From positions 453,921-517,920 of the forward strand of contig NZ_RJJW01000001.1 in assembly GCF_003781945.1 (NCBI RefSeq): a stretch of 64,000 bases of DNA, in the 5' to 3' direction. Positions within the stretch are counted from its first letter, which is position 1. Each line of letters starts with the position of its first letter. The position numbers were made by a program, and so were the translations under genes. The notes under the pieces were generated by a model. It was given only the letters and a program-made list of their open reading frames with translations. It made no database searches and was not told the origin of the DNA. Source of the DNA: Halorubrum sp. CSM-61. GTDB lineage: Archaea; Halobacteriota; Halobacteria; Halobacteriales; Haloferacaceae. Positions 1 to 7,148 of the stretch are shown here, piece by piece.

Positions 1-2446
1 GCGTGTTTTGATCTTTGATGTTTTCAAGGCGGTCCCGAATTTGAGTCCGTTCCTCCTCGGACGTGTCGAGATATTCGTCGAATTGGTCCGCGAATGAGCT
101 GTTACTGAAGAGTTCTTCTAAGAACGCAGATTTGTTTTCGAACCGACTCGGATTCATAAACGGTGAGCTGTCCAACTCTACAGCTTTGACCGTGTTGTCC
201 GAGGAAGGAACCGCAAGATCTCGAGCGCGTGGCGTCACCACGAATGACCCATTATACGTGTCGAGCGCCGCCACTTCGCGAAGGTCCTGTATGGAAGCGT
301 TCGCCGGGTCATCTATCTGGTACTCTTTTGCGCTCGGTGAGTACGCCTGTACCGCGACCACATTCACGTCCGAAGGCACCTCTGAGAATCCGAACTGGCC
401 GGATTCACCATTTTCAGTGTACGTGGTCGTAGTGAGTTCCACCACTTTTTCGTCACTCATCAGGTCCGTGATGTACTGAGCTCGATCCGTGAGCTCGTTC
501 GCGTCAGACTGTAAATCATTAGTGATGGACTGAGTCAGTTCCTCAGGATCTCCAACAGTGACGACGTAACTCACCGAGGAACCTTCAGCACTAACTCGGT
601 AGAATCCTGGCGGGAGACTTACTCGCGCATAATCGTGGTCGTCAGCGGGCCACTGTGTATTGTACGTGCCAGATGTCGATACTGTTCGCGTGTTTACCAC
701 GCTCCCAGAGTAATCGAGCTGTTTGATCTGGATGTCAGTATTATCGTCCACAGTGCCGTAGAGACCGTTTTCCAGTCCGTCCTGGACCAATGGGTTCTCG
801 TTCGGGTCCCAGACAGAGAGGATGACGTCCTCGCCCTCATCAGCCGTTAGTATCGGGTTGGAGAGGTCAGGGCTGTCAGTGTAGCGTTCTAACGCCCAGT
901 CACCCGGTTCGTGCATCGCCACGTACTTCGCGTCGGAGTTCTGGAACTTGCCGTCTCCCCCGGTGAGCGCCAGGTCAGGGTTCCAACCTATCTGTTCGGG
1001 ATCGAAAGACTGCATTTCATCGCGAATTTCCGCAGCGCGCTCCTCCAACGTCTGAGCGTCGGAGGTGTTGATGTTGCTTTCACGGACACCGTACGCCTCG
1101 ACGACAGTGCCATCGGGAACACCAGTACCATCCGTTGTGACGACGCGCCCTGAGACCGCTGCCGTAGCGTCCAAAGTACCAGCTTCAATATTGTCGACTA
1201 AGACCTCCCGGCTGTTACCGGATGAAGCAGTGTCGGACGCAACGACAAACCGACTGAATCCGCTCGCGGAGCTCTTGAATGCCCAATCATTCGCGATCTG
1301 CTCCCCGTTGAGATAGATGTCGTGAGTCTCGCTGGTCCAATCGATTACGAACTCAACATTGTACGTTGTCTGTTCTGACCAAGTGTGCCCAGTATCCGTA
1401 GCCGTTCCATCGAACCCCTTTACGATTCCAGAGTCCTCGAACTCCACTTGAACGACCTCCTCTCCAGCGTTGGTTTGTAACTGAACTTGACCCTCATCAA
1501 GTTCAGCGCCGGTTTGATTGGTCGCTCGGAAGTCGAAGGAGACACTGGTAACGTTTGATTGGTAATCAGTGGAAGCGTACACGTTCGACGAGCCATCATT
1601 CGATGATAGGGAAGCAGAATGAGAACCACTGATGGAGTTGCTATCGCTGAGTGACAGATTTCCGGTGTCGCCGCTCCAGTCGGGATTCCAACCAGATTCG
1701 TTCACCTGAATGGTTCCGTCTTCAAAGTCTTCCGTAGGGCCTTCCTCGTACGTGACCGTTTCAGATCCCCCGTATCCTACGTCATCGAATGTGGCGGTTC
1801 CGGTTTCACCACTCGTCCGGGTGTCCATCTGCATTTGTATTTTGTCAAACGCAGACGCGCTGTTTTGGAATGAGGCGCCATTCGCCAGCCGGTTTCCATC
1901 TACATACAGATCAAAGGTGTCAGTAGACCAATCGATATTGCGGAACTCAATTATGTACTTCTCGTCAGCTTTGAGATCCATGCCAGTGTCAGTAAACCCG
2001 GTCCCGTCCCTGACGTATAGGTCCCTTCCGCGAACGTCGATGTCGAATAGGTTACTCTGCGATGTGCTCCGAGCCATGATACGGAGGCTATCACCGGAGC
2101 TGAGAGTGTCCAGCCGAAAGTCAAACGCAACGCGTGATGGGGAATGAGTCGATGATGACGTGGTTGAAGGTCCAGACAAACCGTTCGTGACCGAGATTTC
2201 ACCGGAGACGTCTCCGTCTATCGGATCTGTCGAATCCGCCGAGAGAGTGCCATCTGGGTCATCCCATCCACTCCATCCATCAGTTTCGATGTTCGTGTCA
2301 CCGTCCTCGAAGTCATCGATAGTCGTCGAGAATGACGCCGCAGACGCCACACCGACAGCAGAAAACGCGATGAAGGGAGCCACAGCGGAGGTAACTATTA
2401 TGAATGTGAAAGCTATCGCTAAGCACTTTCGAGCGTGTTTATTCAT
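1..2446 (-). CDS. Large secreted surface protein, partial (C-terminus outside window)
   Basis: The frame stays open from an ATG at 2446 to the window edge (815 codons). The first 35 residues form a Sec-type signal peptide ending near VGVASAA. Two beta-sandwich-like domains follow, each opening with a DFEDG motif and resembling laminin-G or carbohydrate-binding folds. Next comes a short carboxypeptidase-regulatory-like segment (SGRVVTTDGTGVPDG), then a Cys-free acidic stalk. Order and wording match the protein at 31245-34310 (VEAYGV/VQAVGV, ILSVWDP/IVSTWDA, PPGFYRV/PPGIYRV), so the two are paralogues. It probably acts outside the cell as an adhesin or surface protein. Codon use is more AT-rich than in the 31-kb copy. 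Confidence 0.8.
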   Translation of the reverse strand, partial: MNKHARKCLAIAFTFIIVTSAVAPFIAFSAVGVASAASFSTTIDDFEDGDTNIETDGWSGWDDPDGTLSADSTDPIDGDVSGEISVTNGLSGPSTTSSSTHSPSRVAFDFRLDTLSSGDSLRIMARSTSQSNLFDIDVRGRDLYVRDGTGFTDTGMDLKADEKYIIEFRNIDWSTDTFDLYVDGNRLANGASFQNSASAFDKIQMQMDTRTSGETGTATFDDVGYGGSETVTYEEGPTEDFEDGTIQVNESGWNPDWSGDTGNLSLSDSNSISGSHSASLSSNDGSSNVYASTDYQSNVTSVSFDFRATNQTGAELDEGQVQLQTNAGEEVVQVEFEDSGIVKGFDGTATDTGHTWSEQTTYNVEFVIDWTSETHDIYLNGEQIANDWAFKSSASGFSRFVVASDTASSGNSREVLVDNIEAGTLDATAAVSGRVVTTDGTGVPDGTVVEAYGVRESNINTSDAQTLEERAAEIRDEMQSFDPEQIGWNPDLALTGGDGKFQNSDAKYVAMHEPGDWALERYTDSPDLSNPILTADEGEDVILSVWDPNENPLVQDGLENGLYGTVDDNTDIQIKQLDYSGSVVNTRTVSTSGTYNTQWPADDHDYARVSLPPGFYRVSAEGSSVSYVVTVGDPEELTQSITNDLQSDANELTDRAQYITDLMSDEKVVELTTTTYTENGESGQFGFSEVPSDVNVVAVQAYSPSAKEYQIDDPANASIQDLREVAALDTYNGSFVVTPRARDLAVPSSDNTVKAVELDSSPFMNPSRFENKSAFLEELFSNSSFADQFDEYLDTSEEERTQIRDRLENIKDQNT

Positions 2447-2571
2447 AGTTCACCCCGCGAATCAATCTCTCAGTTGTGTTTACTGTTCTGTGCTCCATCA
2501 TCATCCTCGAGTCTGGGTATATCATGTGTGGACTCCTCACAACACCCATTGTTTCAGGGAACACGCCCAGT

Positions 2572-2588
2572 CACGGAATCGAACCGTG
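2572..2588 (-). other. tRNA T-arm-like hairpin
   Basis: On the minus strand a perfect 5-bp stem (CACGG/CCGTG) encloses a 7-nt loop TTCGATT, the signature of a tRNA T-arm, followed by ACTGGGC. No matching 5' acceptor or D-arm could be found, so it is not called as a tRNA. It lies in the gap between the surface protein and the fibre-like gene. Confidence 0.3.
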
Positions 2589-2643
2589 GTCGCAGAATCG
2601 AGATCTACGAATCCAATCAGGGCCAGCAAAAAAACGAGTTACC

Positions 2644-4257
2644 TCAAACTACGACTTCGTCCATCCGCCATTGCGACACGCCGTTGAACATATCGTCAGA
2701 GGGATCACGTCCCTGGGTGAGCTCAGTGAACCCGACATTCTGGTCGGCGATAAGTATCTCCAGGTCGCCACCCTTCCAGTCTTTAATGTCGCTATTGGTT
2801 ATGAGCTCCCAGTCCAGTAGATCGTCGCTCTTCGCGAGGGCTGTACCGTAGTGGGGATGGTCGGACGTGACGTCGAACGCCATGTACCACGTTCCTTCGT
2901 ACTTGAAGATGTCCGCGTCGCCAATCTTCATCGGGCGATCCTCGAAGTCGATCGCCGTTCCGATCTTTGAGAACCCGGATGTCGGGTTCGAGGACCGATA
3001 GATGTCGATGACTTGCGAACTCGAGCCGGTGTCGTAGGTCGGGTTCTCCGGGAAGAGGTAGAAGTACCCGTCTTGATACGCGGCGCCGACGTCGTCTGGA
3101 CCCGAGAGTACGTTTCCGTGGCTCGTCAGTGGCGAGGTAAGGGTCGAACCACTGAACACCTGACACCCGCCGTTGGGGTCCCGCTCGTAGATGTAATAGG
3201 TCCCGTCGACGTATACGCCGTCGCTGGACTCTTTCGTTCCAGTGAGGTCCGTAGTGTCGAGTGTCCACGACTGCAGGTCGTCGCTCAACCAGAGGTCATT
3301 CCGCGTGTTGGCGTCGCTGTGTATGATGAGCTTGTACGGGTACGTCTCGTCTGGTTGGTAAAACGCGACGGGGGCGTCCGGTCCCGCGTCGTCGATGATG
3401 AAGTCGAACTTGAATTGGAAAAACGTGTACGCAGGACCGTGCCAGTAAGTGTGTGCTCGGCGTTCTTCGGTGCTTAGAATCCGGTTGTAAACACGAGCCG
3501 TCGATGCATCGCCGTTAAAGGGATACTGTTGAGTACCGGAGCCGTTGTAGTGAGCGCCGATGACGAGCTCGTCGTTTCGATCGACGGGTGGGTTCGAGAA
3601 GCTCGCCGACGCAACCTCGATGTTGTTCTTGTAGATCGTGACAGTGTTTGTCGAGCTATCAAACTCGATGATGAACACGTACCACGGCCCTGGCGCGATC
3701 GTGTTGCCAGTCACCGTGTTGACGGAGCTCCCGTCTCCGTACCGGAACACGGGCATTTCACCGAAGTCGCCATCGACTTGACTGAGGAAGAAGCCGAACT
3801 GCATCTGGGCGTCCGCGACCCCGCTGCGGGACTTCTTTGCCAGAATGCACTCGCGATCTGTGGTGAGTTGCTTGTTGAGCCGCATCGGACCGATGACGAT
3901 GCTGAAGTCGCCGGTTTGAACATCCAACGATTCGTCGTGTGGAACGACCAGTTCGGAGCCGGAGCCATCGAATTGAAGAGCTCGACCTTGCGGGCCATCT
4001 CTCATCGGAAGACTGCTACCGAGGCCGTTCACAGTGCCAGCGTTCCCATTTCCAGAGATATCAACGACAGTTGAATTGCTGACGAAGTTCGGTTGAAAGT
4101 CCCATCCAGCTACTAACCCATCGGGTGAGAAATTGTCGACAAACTGACTGCCGTTGTGTTGGTAAGAGGGTATGCCAGTCCACCACGGCATGTTCTTGCT
4201 CGTATCGTATTGCCGTGTGGGTACTGGAACGAACGTTGACCCGTTGTATCGTTTCAT
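2644..4257 (-). CDS. LamG-domain plus GH43-like beta-propeller protein (tail-fibre or adhesin-like)
   Basis: This 537-residue protein begins with a fibre-type repeat (YNGSTFVPV). A concanavalin/LamG-like domain covers about residues 45-265 (LVAGWDF, ALQFDGSGSELVVP, ARVYNRILSTEERRAH). A five-bladed propeller-like region covers about 290-510, with repeats such as NDLWLSDDLQSW, DGVYVDGTYYIY and GTWYMAFD, typical of GH43-like sugar-binding or sugar-cleaving modules. It has no signal peptide of its own. Its ATG overlaps the stop of the upstream gene (ATGA at 4254-4257), so the two are co-translated. A receptor-binding or glycan-binding role is inferred from the domains; catalysis is not shown. Confidence 0.65.
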   Translation of the reverse strand: MKRYNGSTFVPVPTRQYDTSKNMPWWTGIPSYQHNGSQFVDNFSPDGLVAGWDFQPNFVSNSTVVDISGNGNAGTVNGLGSSLPMRDGPQGRALQFDGSGSELVVPHDESLDVQTGDFSIVIGPMRLNKQLTTDRECILAKKSRSGVADAQMQFGFFLSQVDGDFGEMPVFRYGDGSSVNTVTGNTIAPGPWYVFIIEFDSSTNTVTIYKNNIEVASASFSNPPVDRNDELVIGAHYNGSGTQQYPFNGDASTARVYNRILSTEERRAHTYWHGPAYTFFQFKFDFIIDDAGPDAPVAFYQPDETYPYKLIIHSDANTRNDLWLSDDLQSWTLDTTDLTGTKESSDGVYVDGTYYIYERDPNGGCQVFSGSTLTSPLTSHGNVLSGPDDVGAAYQDGYFYLFPENPTYDTGSSSQVIDIYRSSNPTSGFSKIGTAIDFEDRPMKIGDADIFKYEGTWYMAFDVTSDHPHYGTALAKSDDLLDWELITNSDIKDWKGGDLEILIADQNVGFTELTQGRDPSDDMFNGVSQWRMDEVVV

Positions 4258-4787
4258 AATGTTGCGATCCAGATGTCATCCGCTTCCGGATTTTCCGGCG
4301 CGGAGGATTGCTTGTAAACGTCGTTCAGGTCAGACAGATTACTCGCGCCACCTGCCGGCGTGTAGATCACGCCTTCGGCATCTTTGTACTTTATTGAAGA
4401 TTCGGAGGTGTTGAAGAAATAATTATTCTCTGGCGCGTCAGAATCGGATTCAAACCTCGGGATCTCGAGTTGTGATTTCGCCGTGAGTGTAGAGACGGTT
4501 GGATTGTCTCCAGTAGATTCTACCAGATCCCAACTTCCAGACCCATCTGGGACGTACCATCCTCCAGTATTGAAAGCGAAAAATACTGAATTTTCGGATG
4601 ATATTACCTCGGTTCTCTCTGTTGCCCTCCCGATATGAAGTGTTCCTTCACCCTCCGATTCTGATCCCCAATTGAAGATGTCGTCCCACATGCTATTGGG
4701 CTCGTCACCCCCTAATGAAGCATATAATGGGAAAGACGCCAACGTTTGACCGAACTGTCTACGTGTTTGTCGTGGCTTTTGGTTCAT
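4254..4787 (-). CDS. Putative exported structural protein with Tat-like N-terminus
   Basis: This 177-residue protein has a twin-arginine-like start (TRRQFGQTLASFPLY), so Tat export is possible, although the hydrophobic stretch is short. The rest is polar and rich in Ser, Asn and aromatic residues, as in fibre or collar proteins, and ends in SAPENPEADDIWIATL. It is the first gene of a two-gene unit with the LamG/propeller gene, sharing ATGA. No family was recognised. A joint role in surface or virion attachment is inferred from the pairing. Confidence 0.55.
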   Translation of the reverse strand: MNQKPRQTRRQFGQTLASFPLYASLGGDEPNSMWDDIFNWGSESEGEGTLHIGRATERTEVISSENSVFFAFNTGGWYVPDGSGSWDLVESTGDNPTVSTLTAKSQLEIPRFESDSDAPENNYFFNTSESSIKYKDAEGVIYTPAGGASNLSDLNDVYKQSSAPENPEADDIWIATL

Positions 4788-5188
4788 GTTTTGATCTTTC
4801 TATTTTAATGACACAGCTAAGATTCAACAAATGGGCCTTTGATTACTCGAAGCGCTGAATGGATTCCCGCGCTCGGCTAGGATCGGTATACAACCGTTGA
4901 TATCTCTATTTTACTTTATTCATACAGAGAATTAAACAGAATATGACTGGAACATCGCATTCAAACGCTGTCGCTAGTATTGAACACAATCTGACATTCG
5001 CCAATGTCAAAGCGTAAGATGACCCAGCGAGCGGGCGTCCAGCCCGTCTCACACCGGCACAACCCCCTTAAGGTTGATCGCTCAATGTGATGCGGGTTTG
5101 GATGCTCGCTCCCGGGTCACGCATATATCGGAAAGGGATTCCTAAAGGTGTTTGTGTTTGACGCTCGAACCCGCTCGCCACCCTGGGA
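4788..5188. other. Intergenic region, no gene seen
   Basis: About 400 bp between two minus-strand genes. It is AT-rich at 4890-4990 and contains one GCACAACCCCCT element. No convincing ORF is present. On the plus strand, a TTG-initiated frame of about two dozen codons could follow the element, but it is unsupported. Confidence 0.5.
5057..5068 (+). promoter_or_regulatory. GCACAACCCCCT element
   Basis: Exact copy of the 12-bp element found at the head of many genes in this window. This is the only copy with no clear start codon beside it. TTG at 5073 is the nearest possible start on the same strand. Confidence 0.5.
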
Positions 5189-5845
5189 TCAGTAGTTGCC
5201 GGCGTCGACGAACTCACGCAGCGAGTCGTTGCCGAGCAGTTTTCGGACGATCAACTCGCAGATCTCGGAATCGCTACGATCCCCACGCGACTTGAGCTCT
5301 CCGGCCAGCTCGACTGCGGCGTCGCGCTCCGACTCCAGCGGGTCGGCCTCGATCGCGGCGATCAGCTCCTCGACGAACGCCAGAAACTCCTCGGCAGGCT
5401 GATCGCGCGGAATCCCGCCGAACACGAGATATCCGTGGTCGGGGTTGACCCGCCACTGACTCGTCGACGGCTTCCGGGCGGCGGTGTCGGTCTCGGGCGT
5501 CACGAACCCGGACGCCGGCGGTGGGTACTCGCTCGGATCGCTCAAGACGACTTCGCGGTTTGAGTCGTGAAGTGCCCATTCGGTATCGGGCGACTCGTTG
5601 AGCGCGTACGGACAGAGCATCGTCGCCTGCCCTTTCTGGAGCGTGCCGACGATCCACTCGTCCTTGCTCGTGCCGCGGTCGAGATTCTGGAGGTGATGGT
5701 CGTTGCGCTCGTCGTCGAGCGGCTCGCGCTCCGGGTCGTATTCGTTCGAGACGCTCGCGAAGTAGTTTTCACGAGGGTACGGCGACTCTCGCGCGCTCGG
5801 CGATCGCGGTGTCGATGCCTCTCTGCCGCGTTGTGTTTCAGACAT
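5189..5845 (-). CDS. Hypothetical protein
   Basis: This 218-residue acidic protein was not recognised. The first 60 residues are low-complexity and rich in Arg, Ser, Pro and Glu. The middle contains one Cys (TMLCPYALNES), and residues 130-215 look helical (EFLAFVEELIAAIEADP, ELIVRKLLGNDSLREF). The start is well placed: GCACAACCCCCT ends four bases before the ATG. An upstream 19-bp operator-like site (6105-6123) and a CTTTAAG TATA-like box near 6040 imply a long 5' leader. Confidence 0.7.
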   Translation of the reverse strand: MSETQRGREASTPRSPSARESPYPRENYFASVSNEYDPEREPLDDERNDHHLQNLDRGTSKDEWIVGTLQKGQATMLCPYALNESPDTEWALHDSNREVVLSDPSEYPPPASGFVTPETDTAARKPSTSQWRVNPDHGYLVFGGIPRDQPAEEFLAFVEELIAAIEADPLESERDAAVELAGELKSRGDRSDSEICELIVRKLLGNDSLREFVDAGNY

Positions 5846-5849
5846 GATG

Positions 5850-5861
5850 AGGGGGTTGTGC
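5850..5861 (-). promoter_or_regulatory. GCACAACCCCCT element
   Basis: Exact 12-bp copy on the minus strand; four bases (CATC) separate it from the ATG at 5845. Confidence 0.6.
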
Positions 5862-6104
5862 GACGGCGTCGACGCCGTCAGCGTTGGTGGGTGCCGTGGC
5901 TATTCGTCCGAGGACAGAGTCGGCCCGTCACGCGGTGTGACGAGTTCCCGACGACCGAGCCGGCGGCCGCAGTCGGCGGGGGTATGGGGGTTGCCGTCTG
6001 CCTCTCAGTTAGCTGGACATTCACGGGCATCGTACTTAAAGCCGGCCGTGCCAACTATATCGCGGGCTCGCGGGGGCGGCGATCAGGATCGGGGTGGCTC
6101 GTGG

Positions 6105-6123
6105 GTTACTATATTGTTGTGAC
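6105..6123 (-). promoter_or_regulatory. Operator-like inverted repeat (degenerate)
   Basis: On the minus strand it reads GTCACAAC-AAT-ATAGTAAC. This is nearly identical, in the same orientation to transcription, to the site at 37248-37266. Both precede genes that start directly after GCACAACCCCCT. Confidence 0.5.
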
Positions 6124-6174
6124 GAGTGGGCGGCGTCGAGGCGATCGCGGTAGGTGGGGTCGTTCGTTACTATC

Positions 6175-7011
6175 CTATGATGACGTGCGGCGGTCGGGTT
6201 CTGCGCTCGGCGACGCGACGTGGGTGACGTAGCCCTCAAACGTTCGGTGCCGGTTGTCGGGTGCCGCGGCGTCGTCGAAGCGAATCTGGAGCTGGCGCGT
6301 GCCGGTCCCATAGTCCAGTTCGAGCACGCCGTTCGTTGGTTGGATGCCGATCCAGTTCCCACAGAACACCCGCATATCGGAAAGCGGCCCCTCAAACGAA
6401 CCTTCTGGCCGCTGATCGTGTTTATCGACTGTCGCCAGAATCTTGAGACGCTGTTCTGGGAAGTCGCGTGTTGCCCGCTGACGGACTTCGAGAATACATC
6501 GATCCTCTGGAGCCAATTGATCATACGGTTTGCCCCGCCTAAATACTGATTCCCGCTTGTCAGTGTATGGCTCATCTCTTGGAGCCGGGGGTGTATATCG
6601 TTCTCCTCGTACATCTTTCTCCGGGATTTGTTCGCAGAACTTCCGGACGCGAGGTGCACACGAGTAACAGAGCCGGTACGTGACCCACGTGTCCATGCCG
6701 CGAGGTTGAAAGGCGAAGTGGATCTCCGGCTCGATGATCGGCCCCGTGCAAGATACACAAGCGCCGGCGGGTGTGATCACGGTCTCGTCGTCGGCCTCAA
6801 AGTGATCGCGAATGAGTGTTGCTACCTCGACGCCGCAGTCCCCGCAGAAATGATACTGAGTGTCGATCGGGAAGAGGGTTGAACTGACGCTAGATCGAAG
6901 CCGAACGTCGAACGATGTACCCGCGTTGAGATATACTTGATCGATGCCGCGATCACACCCGTCGCACTGCTCAGCCGCCGTCGATTGTTGGTCGCTATTT
7001 CCTCGACTCAT
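6175..7011 (-). CDS. Multi-zinc-ribbon hypothetical protein
   Basis: This 278-residue protein has four CxxC knuckles within the first ~125 residues (CDGC, CGDC, CVSC, CYSC), enough for two zinc sites. A basic region about residues 130-190 follows, then a beta-rich C-terminal half. Such proteins usually bind nucleic acid or act as protein scaffolds; no specific family was recognised. It stands alone and reads toward the 5189-5845 gene. The short AT-rich tract upstream of the ATG (7012-7040) is the likely promoter position. Confidence 0.65.
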   Translation of the reverse strand: MSRGNSDQQSTAAEQCDGCDRGIDQVYLNAGTSFDVRLRSSVSSTLFPIDTQYHFCGDCGVEVATLIRDHFEADDETVITPAGACVSCTGPIIEPEIHFAFQPRGMDTWVTYRLCYSCAPRVRKFCEQIPEKDVRGERYTPPAPRDEPYTDKRESVFRRGKPYDQLAPEDRCILEVRQRATRDFPEQRLKILATVDKHDQRPEGSFEGPLSDMRVFCGNWIGIQPTNGVLELDYGTGTRQLQIRFDDAAAPDNRHRTFEGYVTHVASPSAEPDRRTSS

Positions 7012-7076
7012 ATGGTATTATTTGTGAGGAGTCCCTTTAGAACCGGGTGCCGACAACTACACGAGTTCCAGTTTTC

Positions 7077-7142
7077 AAGGTGTTAGCGAAACCCTACGCG
7101 TTCCCCGTCTGGTGATTTTGGAAGGTGTTAGCGAAACCCTAC
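7077..7142 (+). repeat. RepH-linked iterons, two direct copies
   Basis: GGTGTTAGCGAAACCCT occurs at 7079-7095 and 7124-7140, 45 bp apart in direct orientation, just beyond the repH stop. The flanking AA and AC are also shared. A third, inverted copy sits inside repH (9124-9140). Such repeats are the usual binding sites of plasmid initiators. Confidence 0.65.
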
Positions 7143-7148
7143 ACGGAA

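Larger units (their letters stand above)
5846..6174. other. Long promoter/leader region
   Basis: No gene is supported here. Read toward the minus-strand gene ending at 5189, it holds a GTCACAAC-N3-ATAGTAAC operator-like site, a TATA-like CTTTAAG near 6040, about 180 bases of leader, and the GCACAACCCCCT element. Frames on both strands are arginine-rich shadows. Confidence 0.5.

Noticed and set aside
2560-2625. tRNA gene on the minus strand near 2588
   Set aside because: Only the 3' half looks like tRNA; the 5' GCCCTGA pairs imperfectly and the total length is about 60 nt.
5567-6232. Plus-strand 221-codon frame
   Set aside because: Arg/Val-rich mirror of the minus-strand gene and of the non-coding leader region.
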